Source: Marispirochaeta aestuarii (lineage in GTDB: Bacteria > Spirochaetota > Spirochaetia > JC444 > Marispirochaetaceae). From it: a stretch of 64,000 bases of DNA. The stretch spans positions 124,001 to 188,000 of the forward strand of contig NZ_MWQY01000002.1 of the NCBI RefSeq assembly GCF_002087085.1, read 5' to 3'. The notes below the pieces were generated by a model. The model searched no databases. It had not been told where the DNA came from and saw only the letters and a program-made list of their open reading frames with translations. Shown here in pieces: positions 8,278 through 16,488 of the stretch (position 1 is the first letter of the stretch; each line of letters begins with the position of its first letter). Position numbers and translations under genes: made by a program.

Positions 8278-8955
8278 CTAGAGTTTCAGCTTTTCCGTGC
8301 CCTTGAGTTCGTCCCGCAGATGAAGGGCGAACTGTTTGATGAAGGCGAACTTCCTCCGCATAATCTTGCGTGCCCCCAGGGTGGAAAGGCGCTGCTCCTG
8401 TTTCTTGAAGAAACCGTACTCATTTCTTTCCAGAAGCTTCAACACCTGGGCATAATAGTCGTAGCGCTCCCGGTCTGCCTGGTGGGAAATCATGAAAATC
8501 GACATGGCCCCAAGTTCATCAAGAATGTCCGAGTCCTTGAGAATGGCATAGGGAAGCTTCTTTTCCTTACCGTCTTTTTTCTGGTGGGTCAGGATAAGAG
8601 AAAGAAGGGTTTTTACATTCAGCCTGGCTGTAATGTGGCTTTTGTTCCGACAGAAATTCTCGACAATTCCGGCACCGGTTTTGGCATGCCGTCGCCGGTC
8701 ATCCAGGGACCCGATATCGTGCATCAGGGCCGCCGCACGGATCATAAGGGCTTCGCTCTCCGACAGGCCCCCTTCCAGCTCGATCAGTTCTTTCGCGTAG
8801 GATTCCACCCGCAGGGAATGGGAAACGATATACTGCCAGGAGTCCTTCCAGGGATACCCCCGTTTCTCGGATGTAGACTTTCCCCGCAGGTAAGAGACCA
8901 GGAACTCTCTGAACTCCCTGAGTATGGCCTCGCTTTCGTCCTCTTTTACATCCAT
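8278..8955 (-). CDS. HD-domain phosphohydrolase
   Basis: 225 residues with the metal-binding HD signature: SHSLRVE (first His), then AAALMHDIGSLDD (the HD pair) and a later aspartate/histidine region. Such domains hydrolyse phosphate esters, often nucleotides or cyclic nucleotides. The substrate is unknown. Its ATG lies ten bases inside the preceding EcfT-like gene, so it is translationally coupled to a membrane-transport operon. The C-terminal 90 residues are helical and basic, with no other domain recognised. Confidence 0.85.
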   Translation of the reverse strand: MDVKEDESEAILREFREFLVSYLRGKSTSEKRGYPWKDSWQYIVSHSLRVESYAKELIELEGGLSESEALMIRAAALMHDIGSLDDRRRHAKTGAGIVENFCRNKSHITARLNVKTLLSLILTHQKKDGKEKKLPYAILKDSDILDELGAMSIFMISHQADRERYDYYAQVLKLLERNEYGFFKKQEQRLSTLGARKIMRRKFAFIKQFALHLRDELKGTEKLKL

Positions 8956-9542
8956 AGGGCAATGGCTCCCGTAATGCCGAAACTCAGCATGATTACCAGC
9001 ACCCCAAGGGGTGTCGTTCTCCTGAACCGATCCTCCCCGTCAGGTACGTTCTCCGAAGGAAACAGATCCAGGAGGATCCCGTCTATATCCGAGAAGAAGC
9101 TGCGTCGGTGAATCTTCCGTTTATGGCTGTAGAGACTTTCAAAATAGTAGAAACTGCGCCCCAGCAGTCTTCCGAACCTGCCTGGCAGTTTGAGGTCCCG
9201 GGAAACGGAAAAGAGGGAAACAAAAACCAGTCCGCTGATGGTGATTCCCTTCGTCAGTCCGGCGATAAGGGCCCCCCGGGTAATATCGAAACCTCCCGGA
9301 GAATAGAGTACCTCGCCCCAGGGAGTAAGCAGATTAAAAAGAGCTATGGAAGAGGTCAGGATAATGAAATAAGAGAATTTTATCCTTTTTCCTGCAGCTC
9401 TCGCCATCAGGGCAAAAAGGATTACCATGGCAAACCGGGGCAGCAGGCCCTGGATAAACAGAAAGGAGAGAAGAAGCAGCAAACCCCACACAAAGCGATG
9501 GCCCGGTTTCACGATGGCGGAGATGTGATCATTCCTGGGCAT
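8946..9542 (-). CDS. EcfT/CbiQ-like membrane protein
   Basis: 198 residues with about four to five hydrophobic segments (near 17-45, 53-70, 85-110, and a last one at the C-terminus). The stretch KGITISGLVFVSLFSVSRD resembles the T-component (EcfT/CbiQ) of energy-coupling-factor transporters, but the protein is short and the usual Ala-Arg-Ser/Gly coupling motifs are not evident. It overlaps both neighbours (14 bases with the Gx-type gene, 10 with the HD gene), and AGGAGG is well placed. A role as membrane partner of the Gx-type substrate-binding protein is inferred. Confidence 0.55.
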   Translation of the reverse strand: MPRNDHISAIVKPGHRFVWGLLLLLSFLFIQGLLPRFAMVILFALMARAAGKRIKFSYFIILTSSIALFNLLTPWGEVLYSPGGFDITRGALIAGLTKGITISGLVFVSLFSVSRDLKLPGRFGRLLGRSFYYFESLYSHKRKIHRRSFFSDIDGILLDLFPSENVPDGEDRFRRTTPLGVLVIMLSFGITGAIALWM

Positions 9543-10071
9543 AGAGCCTCCTCAGCTTGGCGTGCCACCTGGAACGTTCAACAAAACCTTCGGCGATCAG
9601 CCCGATAAGCAGTCCGCTGACCGTACCGATGCCAAGAAAAAGGGGAGCTATCATGACGGCATTCTTTCCGAAGATAAAATAGATGGATAGCAGAACCTGC
9701 ACCGCGTTGCTGGTCAGTGAGCCGACGAGGCTGACCCCCACCAGAGAAAGGAACCTGCCGCTGATGCGGGAAACCGCATACATTACCAGTACACTCGAGT
9801 AGGACCCCGCCACGGAAAAGATGAATACGTAGGAGGCGAGGGTTCCGTTTATAAGTCCCTGCCCCGCGACCTTTACCAGGGTCAGAAGCATGAGGTAGGG
9901 GAAGGGCAGCAGATGAAGAGAAACCAGTATCGGCAGATTGGCGAGTCCCAGACGCATGAAGGGGATCGGCTTGGGGAACAGATATTCCACCGTCGACAGG
10001 AAGAGACACAGGGCCCCCAGGAAGGCGACCAGATCGATCCGTTGTTTGTGCAGATCAGAATGCAAGTCCAT
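9529..10071 (-). CDS. Gx-type transporter (Hpre_diP_synt_I family)
   Basis: 180-residue integral membrane protein with five or six hydrophobic helices. MRLGLANLPILVSL and the overall pattern match the family once called heptaprenyl diphosphate synthase component I, now usually treated as an ECF-type S-component. The ligand is unknown. The start at 10071 (ATG) is preferred over the TTG one codon upstream, with GGAGG nine bases before it. It overlaps the NusG-II gene by 17 bases and the EcfT-like gene by 14, so all are translationally coupled. Confidence 0.8.
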   Translation of the reverse strand: MDLHSDLHKQRIDLVAFLGALCLFLSTVEYLFPKPIPFMRLGLANLPILVSLHLLPFPYLMLLTLVKVAGQGLINGTLASYVFIFSVAGSYSSVLVMYAVSRISGRFLSLVGVSLVGSLTSNAVQVLLSIYFIFGKNAVMIAPLFLGIGTVSGLLIGLIAEGFVERSRWHAKLRRLYAQE

Positions 10072-10429
10072 CAACCTCTCCCTCCTGTTTTCCTTCTATG
10101 CGGACCAGAACCCTGTTCGGCAGACAGGCGATAAAGGTGCCCGGGGCGGATATCTGCCCCGCAGCGATGCAGACCTTCTGGGTACACGGAGAATCACTAA
10201 CCCATACAGCACCGTCATGTATAAGGACATGGGTATGGCCGAGGGGGCCCTCGACTTCCACCTCGATATCGGCATCCAGGGGGTATACCCAGCTTTCATC
10301 TTCTCCTTCAATCCTGACAATCGGAGTCCCGCCGCGATCGCCCAGGGACTGCAGGGTTAAAAGAACAACAAGGATTATGGATACCAGCAATACGATCCAG
10401 TCGCCCGGACGCAGGGATAATCGAAACAT
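10055..10429 (-). CDS. NusG domain II-containing exported protein
   Basis: 124 residues. There is one N-terminal membrane anchor (about residues 11-28, WIVLLVSIILVVLLTL), then a small beta-rich domain ending in PCTQKVCIAAGQI and IACLPNRVLV. This is the NusG_II (PF07009) signature with conserved cysteines. The domain should face the periplasm. In many bacteria this family sits next to the Gx-type transporter, as here, but its function is unestablished. It lies 32 bases after the sensor-kinase stop and overlaps the transporter gene. Confidence 0.85.
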   Translation of the reverse strand: MFRLSLRPGDWIVLLVSIILVVLLTLQSLGDRGGTPIVRIEGEDESWVYPLDADIEVEVEGPLGHTHVLIHDGAVWVSDSPCTQKVCIAAGQISAPGTFIACLPNRVLVRIEGKQEGEVDGLAF

Positions 10430-10461
10430 GGCTTAGACTACCCCGATGGGCGGGTAACTGG

Positions 10462-11865
10462 TCAAGAGAATACCCGGGTATCCGACAAAGGAAGGGCTAT
10501 TGAAATCCGGGCTCCCCCGTTTTTCCCCTCATCCGCCCAGATGCGTCCGCCATGAAGCTGCATGATCCTCCTGGCAATGGCAAGCCCCAGCCCGGCTCCG
10601 CCGGCTTCCCGGTTACGGCTGGAGTCAAGACGAAAGAAGCGCTGAAAAATCTGCTCCCGGTACTCCTCAGGGATACCCGCCCCTGAGTCATCGACACGCA
10701 GTACTGCTTCATTCCCGACTTTTTCAGAATATATATCGATGCGTCCACCGTCGGGAACGACCTTCAGGGCATTGGCGACAAGATTACGGATTACCTGAAT
10801 GATCTTCTGGGGATCTCCGAAGACTTCCATACCCTCAGTATCCGGGATTTGAATGCTGACCTTCCGGGGAAGAGCCTGTACCAGAAAAGGCTCAGCCGCT
10901 TCTCTTGCGAGTTCTTCAAGAGAACAGTTCTGCCGGATAAGCCTGATCTGACCACCCTCTGCAGCAGCGAGTTCCCCCAGCTCACTGATAAGCCGTGACA
11001 TGAGCTCCGTCTCACGGTAGAGGCTCTCGATCCGTTTCCGGTCGGGGGTATACACTCCTTCAAGGATCATCTCAAGTTCACCCTGCAGCACAGCAACCGG
11101 AGTCCGCAGCTCGTGAGCTGAATCACTGATAATCCGCCGCTTCCACTCTTCCGAGGATTCAAGGGAGGAAGCCATGGTGTTGAACTGATCGATAAGCTCG
11201 CCGAGTTCATCGGATCTATGGATGTTGATTCTGGCATGCAGATTACCTTGGGCAATGGACCTGGAAGCAGCCGCCAGGGCTTCCACCGGGGATGCAATTC
11301 GCCGGAACAGCACGGCTCCGAGAAAAACCGCCACAATTGCAACAGACAGGGAGGATACGAGGACCGAGCGGACCACGAGTCCAAGAAACTCGTTATCCCG
11401 GTCATCCAGGGCGGGTACAATCATGCTGCCGACAAAGACCCTTCCCACCGTCCGGCTGCCAATCATAACCGGAGTGCCGTGCTGAATCTCAAAATCCTGT
11501 ATATCCCTGGTGGTAAAAAAACCGTGGGTATCAGCGTATACCTGTCCATCCTCTCCCAGCACCAGCACCGGCGGGACCATTCGGGGCATCATCCTGGAAT
11601 GATCCATCATTCTGCGGCTTGGGGGCATCCCGTATCCGGAGGGCAGACGGAGGATCTCCGAAATTCCGATCAATGTGCCGTTCTGACGATAATAATCTTC
11701 CGCAAGCAGGGCCATCTGATCCGCCAGCAGCTTATCCTCCTGCCGCACCATGCGGGTATACGCCTTGTGGGTGGAAAAGGCGACGATGGCAATATTGACG
11801 GCGGCACCGAGAAAAATAATCAGGGCGAAGAAGGCCAGAAAGGTATAGAAGAGTCTATGCTTCAT
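10462..11865 (-). CDS. Sensor histidine kinase (OmpR-type partner) with Met-rich sensor domain
   Basis: 467 residues: TM1 about 8-30, periplasmic sensor about 31-162, TM2 about 163-186, HAMP about 187-240, HisKA with DSAHELRTP (His251), and a C-terminal HATPase (DDSGAGIPEEY, AGGAGLGLAIA). The sensor contains a cluster of methionines and histidine between residues 80 and 96 (Met80, 86, 87, 92, 93, 96; His89). This resembles soft-metal (Cu/Ag) binding segments, and a CopZ-like gene starts the same run. It overlaps the response-regulator gene by 11 bases, so the pair is coupled. Confidence 0.92.
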   Translation of the reverse strand: MKHRLFYTFLAFFALIIFLGAAVNIAIVAFSTHKAYTRMVRQEDKLLADQMALLAEDYYRQNGTLIGISEILRLPSGYGMPPSRRMMDHSRMMPRMVPPVLVLGEDGQVYADTHGFFTTRDIQDFEIQHGTPVMIGSRTVGRVFVGSMIVPALDDRDNEFLGLVVRSVLVSSLSVAIVAVFLGAVLFRRIASPVEALAAASRSIAQGNLHARINIHRSDELGELIDQFNTMASSLESSEEWKRRIISDSAHELRTPVAVLQGELEMILEGVYTPDRKRIESLYRETELMSRLISELGELAAAEGGQIRLIRQNCSLEELAREAAEPFLVQALPRKVSIQIPDTEGMEVFGDPQKIIQVIRNLVANALKVVPDGGRIDIYSEKVGNEAVLRVDDSGAGIPEEYREQIFQRFFRLDSSRNREAGGAGLGLAIARRIMQLHGGRIWADEGKNGGARISIALPLSDTRVFS

Positions 11866-12592
11866 TGATCCCGGCCCCCGGAAGTTCGTTGGAAATTTCC
11901 AGCTTGTAGCCGACTCCCCATACTGTCTGAATATAACGTGGATGTCGTGAATCCGGCTCCAGGACCTTTCTCAAGTTTTTTATATGCACATCAATGGTCC
12001 GTTCATAGCCCTCCCAGGGATCATCCTGGATTATTCTCAGTAGATCCATTCGGGTAAACACCCGTCCAGGAGATTCAAGCATGCCTTTCAGCAGATCAAA
12101 CTGGAGAGAGGTCAAATCCACCCGTTTTCCGTCGACATCTACACGGCGAGATTCAGGATCCACCTGCAGACCATGATACATCAGGGGTGCGTTCTTCCCG
12201 TTCCCTGCACGGACCTCGGCCATTCCTACCCTGCGTAGTTGTGCCCGTACCCTTGCGGCTAGTTCCTTGAAACTGAAGGGTTTTGTAACATAATCATCAG
12301 CGCCGGTATCCAGTCCAATGAGCTTGTCCTGTTCCTCTACCCTGGCGGTCAGAATGATGATCGGGATAGAGGACAACTCCCGGATGCGTCGGGTAACGTC
12401 TATTCCGTCCATCCTGGGCATCATTACATCAAGTATGGCTATATCGGGCCCTTCCCTGTGGAAGAGTTTCATGGCTTCCACCCCGTCGAAGGCAGAAACC
12501 ACGCGATACCCCAGGGATGCAAAATAATCGAGCATCATGCGGTTGAGTTTTTTCTCGTCCTCCGCCACCAGGATACAGGCATTTTCCTCCAC
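11855..12592 (-). CDS. OmpR/PhoB-family response regulator
   Basis: 245 residues. The receiver domain starts CILVAEDEKKLN, with phosphoacceptor Asp in DIAILDVMMPRMDG and Lys in VTKPFSF. The C-terminal winged helix ends in DVHIKNLRKVLEPDS and YIQTVWGVGYKLE. A GTG start at 12592 is chosen over upstream codons because AGGAGG lies six bases before it. It is coupled to the downstream kinase and lies 72 bases after the CopZ-like gene. Its likely targets include its own run. Confidence 0.93.
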   Translation of the reverse strand: MEENACILVAEDEKKLNRMMLDYFASLGYRVVSAFDGVEAMKLFHREGPDIAILDVMMPRMDGIDVTRRIRELSSIPIIILTARVEEQDKLIGLDTGADDYVTKPFSFKELAARVRAQLRRVGMAEVRAGNGKNAPLMYHGLQVDPESRRVDVDGKRVDLTSLQFDLLKGMLESPGRVFTRMDLLRIIQDDPWEGYERTIDVHIKNLRKVLEPDSRHPRYIQTVWGVGYKLEISNELPGAGINEA

Positions 12593-12664
12593 ACGTGTCC
12601 TCCTGCTTTTTATTATATAACGCAGATATGAACAAAATGTGAAGGACAAACCCGGAGAAGACGA

Positions 12665-12925
12665 TCAGGCGTCGCGTACAGTATCCCAGTCAATCTCCGC
12701 GGAATAGCCAAGGCGATGAACAATTTCTTTTATCCGTTCCAGCGAACCCGCATTGCCGCCATAGCTCACGGATATTTCACCTTTACTTGCGTCAACATTG
12801 ACATCTGCAACACCCTGAACCTTTCGGCCGGCATGTTCTATGGTAAAAACACAGGAAGCGCAGGTAGCACCGCTCAGTTTGAGTTTAGCCTGCTTGGTGT
12901 TGGTTCGTTCCAGATCGTTTTTCAT
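12665..12925 (-). CDS. Heavy-metal-associated (HMA) domain protein, CopZ-like
   Basis: 86 residues forming a single HMA domain. GATCASCVFTIEHA contains the CxxC metal site, and the rest follows the beta-alpha-beta-beta-alpha-beta pattern of CopZ/Atx1 metallochaperones. Such proteins carry Cu(I) or another soft metal in the cytoplasm. No P-type ATPase gene is in the window. It precedes the two-component pair whose sensor is Met-rich, suggesting a metal-response function. No Shine-Dalgarno is near the ATG, and a weak leaderless-type promoter fits instead. Confidence 0.85.
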   Translation of the reverse strand: MKNDLERTNTKQAKLKLSGATCASCVFTIEHAGRKVQGVADVNVDASKGEISVSYGGNAGSLERIKEIVHRLGYSAEIDWDTVRDA

Positions 12926-12960
12926 ATGATTAAAATACTAAGATTTATCTCCAGTGAAAA
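12926..12960 (-). promoter_or_regulatory. Possible leaderless-type promoter of the CopZ-like gene
   Basis: Minus-strand TTTTCA (12960-12955), 17-base spacer, TATTTT (12937-12932), six bases, ATG at 12925. Both boxes match consensus only 4/6, but the geometry equals that of stronger examples in this window. Confidence 0.35.
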
Positions 12961-12980
12961 CACTCTTTTTTCGAATTACA

Positions 12981-13735
12981 CCTCTGCGGATTCTGCGCAG
13001 TTATTCCTCCCACATTCACGCCCTACGCCAGGATAACCTACACATACTGAGGCACAGGTACCCGAACCACGCAGCGGGCGCTGAAAAGAGAAGGCATAGC
13101 TGTCGCAGCACAGGTGATCAGCCCGGTTTATACCTCTGCGAACTCTGCGCGGACATTCTTTCTCGTTCACACGCTATCCGAACTATCCAATGCTTCATGA
13201 GTCACAGGCACCGGAACCACGCAGAGGACGCTGAGAGGAGAAGGCATAGCTTTCGCAGCGCAGGTGATCAGCCCGGTTTATACCTCTGCGGATTCTTCGC
13301 GAACATTTCTCCTCCTTTTCACACTACACTACAATAACCAACGCTTCATGAGGCACAGGTACCCGAACCACGCAGCGGGCGCTGAGAAAAGGGGGCACAG
13401 CTGTCGCAGCGCAAGTGATCAGCCCGGTTTATACCTCTGCGAACTCTGCGCGGACATTCTTTCTCGTTCACACGCTATCCGGACTATCCAACGCTTCATG
13501 AGTCACAGGTACCGGAAAATCCACGCAGAGGACGCTGAGAAGAGGGGGCACAGCTGTCGCAGCGCAGGTGATCAGCCCGGTTTATACCTCTGCGAACTCT
13601 GCGCGGACATCCCTCCTCCTTTTCACACTACACTACAATAACCAACGCTTCATGAGGCACAGGCACCGGAACCACGCAGAGGACGCTGAGAAGAGAAGGC
13701 ATAGCTGTCGCAGCACAGGTGATCAGCCCTACGTA
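12981..13735. repeat. Tandem repeat array: five units of 150-153 bp with alternating unit types
   Basis: Units begin at CCTCTGCG (12981, 13133, 13283, 13434, 13587) and each ends with GTGATCAGCCC preceded by a conserved GCATAGCTGTCGCAGC-like tract. Spacings are 152, 150, 151 and 153. Units 2 and 4 share one middle segment (CTTTCTCGTTCACACGCTAT), and units 3 and 5 share another (CCTTTTCACACTACACTAC). The array is therefore also a 301-304 bp dimer repeated twice after a divergent first unit. Each boundary has a CGCAGAGG-like sequence facing the CCTCTGCG of the next unit across about 55 bases, able to form a hairpin. The short open frames are not conserved in phase and are not genes. It fills the space between divergent genes. 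Confidence 0.9.
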
Positions 13736-13748
13736 TACCACGATACCT

Positions 13749-13777
13749 TTGGCTATTTTTCCCGTTTTGTGTATATT
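13749..13777 (+). promoter_or_regulatory. Probable promoter of the M29 aminopeptidase operon
   Basis: TTGGCT (13749-13754), 17-base spacer, TATATT (13772-13777), directly after the last repeat unit. The expected start near 13784 gives a leader of about 33 bases before the ATG at 13817. Confidence 0.5.
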
Positions 13778-13816
13778 ATCCCTGCATTCACAGAAACTAC
13801 CGGGAGCAGACCTGTC

Positions 13817-14938
13817 ATGATTCATCCTAAACAAGCCGAACTTGCCCGTCTTCTTGTTACCCACTCCGTTGCACTGAAAAAAGGGGAGAAATGCCTGATC
13901 CAGAGCCATGACGTCCCGGAGGAGATGATCGAAGCCCTTATAAACGAAATCTACGAAGTCGGAGCCTATCCTGTGCTCGATTATCGCCGCGCGCGGCTGC
14001 AACGGGCACTGCTTAAAGGCGCATCCGTGGAGAGCCTTACAAATCTCGCGGAGATAGAAGCCTTCCGCATGAAAAAGATGGACGCTTTTATCGGTATCCG
14101 GGGTTACGACAATCCCAGGGAAACCGGCGATCTCCCGGAATCCCAGAGCCAGCTTGAAATGACCCACCTGATGAAACCGGTGCATCATGAAATACGGGTT
14201 CCCGGAACCAAATGGGTGGTATTGCGCTACCCGACCCCAGGGATGGCCGCCATGGCGCAAACCTCCACCAGCAGCTTTGAGGATTTCTATTTTGCCGTGA
14301 CTACGCAAGTCGATTATGCTGCAATGGCAAAGGCGATGGAACCGGCCAGGGAGTTCCTGGAGAAAACGAAAAAGGTCCATATCACCGGCCCCGGCACCGA
14401 CCTCAGGTTCTCCATCGAATCAATTCCGGTTGTTCCCTGCTTCGGGGAACGGAATATTCCCGACGGTGAAATCTATACCGCGCCGGTACGGGACACTGTC
14501 GAGGGGACAATCAGTTATAACGCGCCTTCCAGCTTTTTCGGTCACACCTACCAAAACATCCGATTCAGTTTTGAAAAGGGAAGGATTATCGAGGCCGCTT
14601 CCGACGATACCGGCAAGCTGAACGCCATACTCGATACCGATGAAGGCTCCCGGTATATCGGTGAATTCGCCCTGGGCTGTAATCCCCGGATTCTGGAACC
14701 GATGGACGAAACGCTCTTCGATGAAAAGATCGCCGGTTCCTTTCATTTTACGCCGGGAAACGCGTATACAGAAGCGGACAACGGAAACCGCAGCGCCATC
14801 CACTGGGACCTGGTCTGCATTCAGCGCCCGGAGTACGGGGGAGGAGAGATCAGCATGGACGGTCAGCTCATCCGCAAGGACGGGATTTTCGTCCACCCCG
14901 CCTTTGAAGCTTTGAATCCAAAGCACCTGACCCGCTGA
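13817..14938 (+). CDS. M29-family (thermophilic-type) aminopeptidase
   Basis: 373 residues resembling aminopeptidase T/AmpS (M29): LARLLVTHSVALKKGEKCLIQ at the N-terminus and HWDLVCIQRPEYGGGEISMDGQLI at the C-terminus, where the metal-binding region lies (GNRSAIHWDLV). These are cytoplasmic dinuclear-metal exopeptidases. The open frame extends upstream into the tandem repeats, but the real start is ATG 13817: homology begins there and GGGAG sits about ten bases upstream. It is first in a five-gene plus-strand run (spacings 26, 12, -4 and 40 bases). Confidence 0.9.
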   Translation: MIHPKQAELARLLVTHSVALKKGEKCLIQSHDVPEEMIEALINEIYEVGAYPVLDYRRARLQRALLKGASVESLTNLAEIEAFRMKKMDAFIGIRGYDNPRETGDLPESQSQLEMTHLMKPVHHEIRVPGTKWVVLRYPTPGMAAMAQTSTSSFEDFYFAVTTQVDYAAMAKAMEPAREFLEKTKKVHITGPGTDLRFSIESIPVVPCFGERNIPDGEIYTAPVRDTVEGTISYNAPSSFFGHTYQNIRFSFEKGRIIEAASDDTGKLNAILDTDEGSRYIGEFALGCNPRILEPMDETLFDEKIAGSFHFTPGNAYTEADNGNRSAIHWDLVCIQRPEYGGGEISMDGQLIRKDGIFVHPAFEALNPKHLTR

Positions 14939-14964
14939 GAACAGGACAATACCGGAGGTTCAGC

Positions 14965-15615
14965 ATGATTCCGGAGATACCCGCCCATTATCTCAGGATT
15001 CTCGGACTTCCGGATAATCCCGACAGTGCCGACATTAAGCGGGCTTATCATCAGGCGGCCAGATCCAACCACCCTGACCTGTTTCCGGACAGTGAGCATC
15101 AAAAACAGGAACTCGCCATGATGCGTATCAACGAAGCATACATGGCGCTTACAGCCCTGTTTTACATCAGGGGGCAGGCTGAAAGCAAACCGTCCTCCAA
15201 TTCCCCTCCGGCGGCAGCCCCTCCTTCACCGGAAGAAAAACTCCCCGGCCCCTTGAAGAATCCCGATTACGTATACTACAAACGGGGCATTGAAAACTAC
15301 AGAGCCGGACAGCGCAGATTTTTCGACCGGAAAAATGCCGCCGGAAGACCGCAGCACTTCGTCCCTGACAGTCAGCTCCTCAATCTCGCCATATCTGCAC
15401 TGCGTCATTTTCAAAAATCTTATGCCTGTTTTTACCAGGTTGTTTCAGAATATCCCGACAGCATCTGGGTACGGGACAGCAAATTCCACCTTTGGCGCCT
15501 CGAACAGTACAACCGTGTTTACACCCGGATCTGCAGACAGCTTGCTTCACGAGTTGCGGCGAAGCAGGAACAGCAGGGAGATCCGGGACTTGCAGAACCC
15601 TTCACGGAGGGATAA
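14965..15615 (+). CDS. J-domain (DnaJ-like) protein
   Basis: 216 residues. The N-terminal J domain (about 1-70) has the HPD tripeptide in ARSNHPDLFPD, which stimulates Hsp70 ATPase. The rest is not the DnaJ Gly/Phe or zinc region but a proline-rich linker (about 75-95) and a helical C-terminal domain of unknown family, with a repeat-like segment (ALRHFQKSYACFYQVVSEYPDS) resembling a TPR. GGAGG lies six bases before the ATG. A specialised co-chaperone is likely. Confidence 0.85.
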   Translation: MIPEIPAHYLRILGLPDNPDSADIKRAYHQAARSNHPDLFPDSEHQKQELAMMRINEAYMALTALFYIRGQAESKPSSNSPPAAAPPSPEEKLPGPLKNPDYVYYKRGIENYRAGQRRFFDRKNAAGRPQHFVPDSQLLNLAISALRHFQKSYACFYQVVSEYPDSIWVRDSKFHLWRLEQYNRVYTRICRQLASRVAAKQEQQGDPGLAEPFTEG

Positions 15616-15627
15616 GCTGTCCCGTAA

Positions 15628-16488
15628 ATGAACAGACAGTACCCCCAATTCATGTATCTCTCTTCGGAATTCCGGGACCCCGAAACAGCCAGATACCATA
15701 TTCTTCCGGTCCCCTTCGATGCAACCAGTACCTTCCGCAAGGGGGCGGATCTTGGTCCTTCCACCCTGCTGGAAGTCTCCAATCAACTGGAAGAATACGA
15801 CATTGAAACCGGCAGCATCCCCTGCAGAGCGGGCATTTATGTAGAAGAACCTGTCTCCGCCCAGGAGCCGGAGGAGCTCCCGGACAGGGTACAGCAACGT
15901 ACCCGCAGAATCCTGGAGGCCGGAAAAATCCCCATTATCCTTGGAGGAGAGCACAGCGTCAGTGTCGGATCGGCCTGGGCTGCGGCAGAATACTTCGACG
16001 ATCTGACGGTTGTGCAGCTTGATGCCCACAGTGATCTGCGGCAGAGCTATCACGGCTCGCCTTTCAACCACGCCTGCGTCATGGCCCGAATCCGTGAGAA
16101 GAGTCCGATTCTTCAGGCCGGAATCCGCAGCATGGACATCTCTGAGCTTGAGTTTGTCGACCCGGACCGCATATTCTACGCCCATCAGATACATGAAGAT
16201 CCGGAATGGATTTCGAGGCTCTGTTCCAGACTCAGTGCCCGTACATATCTGACCATCGACCTGGACGCCTTTGACCCGTCGATTCTTCCTTCCACCGGCA
16301 CACCTCAGCCCGGAGGTCTGGACTGGTATACCGTACTCAGGCTGATACGATGCATTGCAGAAAAAAGCCGGCTGGTCGGGTTCGATATCGTCGAACTCTG
16401 CCCCGACGGAAGCCACGCATCTCCCATGCTGGCGGCAACGCTTCTATATAAAACAATCGCCTACATCGAGACTGCAGCAGAGAAATGA
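15628..16488 (+). CDS. Agmatinase/arginase-family ureohydrolase
   Basis: 286 residues with all binuclear manganese motifs of the ureohydrolase fold: GGEHSVSVG, QLDAHSDLR and TIDLDAFDPS. The length and closest sequence pattern fit agmatinase (agmatine to putrescine and urea), but guanidinobutyrase or formimidoylglutamase activity is not excluded. A Shine-Dalgarno-like GGAGGG lies 16 bases before the ATG, longer than usual, so initiation may depend on coupling to the J-protein gene 12 bases upstream. Its stop overlaps the next ATG as ATGA. Confidence 0.85.
   Translation: MNRQYPQFMYLSSEFRDPETARYHILPVPFDATSTFRKGADLGPSTLLEVSNQLEEYDIETGSIPCRAGIYVEEPVSAQEPEELPDRVQQRTRRILEAGKIPIILGGEHSVSVGSAWAAAEYFDDLTVVQLDAHSDLRQSYHGSPFNHACVMARIREKSPILQAGIRSMDISELEFVDPDRIFYAHQIHEDPEWISRLCSRLSARTYLTIDLDAFDPSILPSTGTPQPGGLDWYTVLRLIRCIAEKSRLVGFDIVELCPDGSHASPMLAATLLYKTIAYIETAAEK

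Noticed and set aside
12954-13641. Open frames giving NHAEDAEKRR-like peptides in the repeat array
   Set aside because: The unit length is not a multiple of three, so frames shift between copies. No ribosome site and no conserved start. They are translations of a non-coding repeat.
12981-13735. CRISPR array
   Set aside because: Units are 150-153 bp with variable internal segments shared between alternate copies. There are no short direct repeats with unique spacers, and no cas genes.
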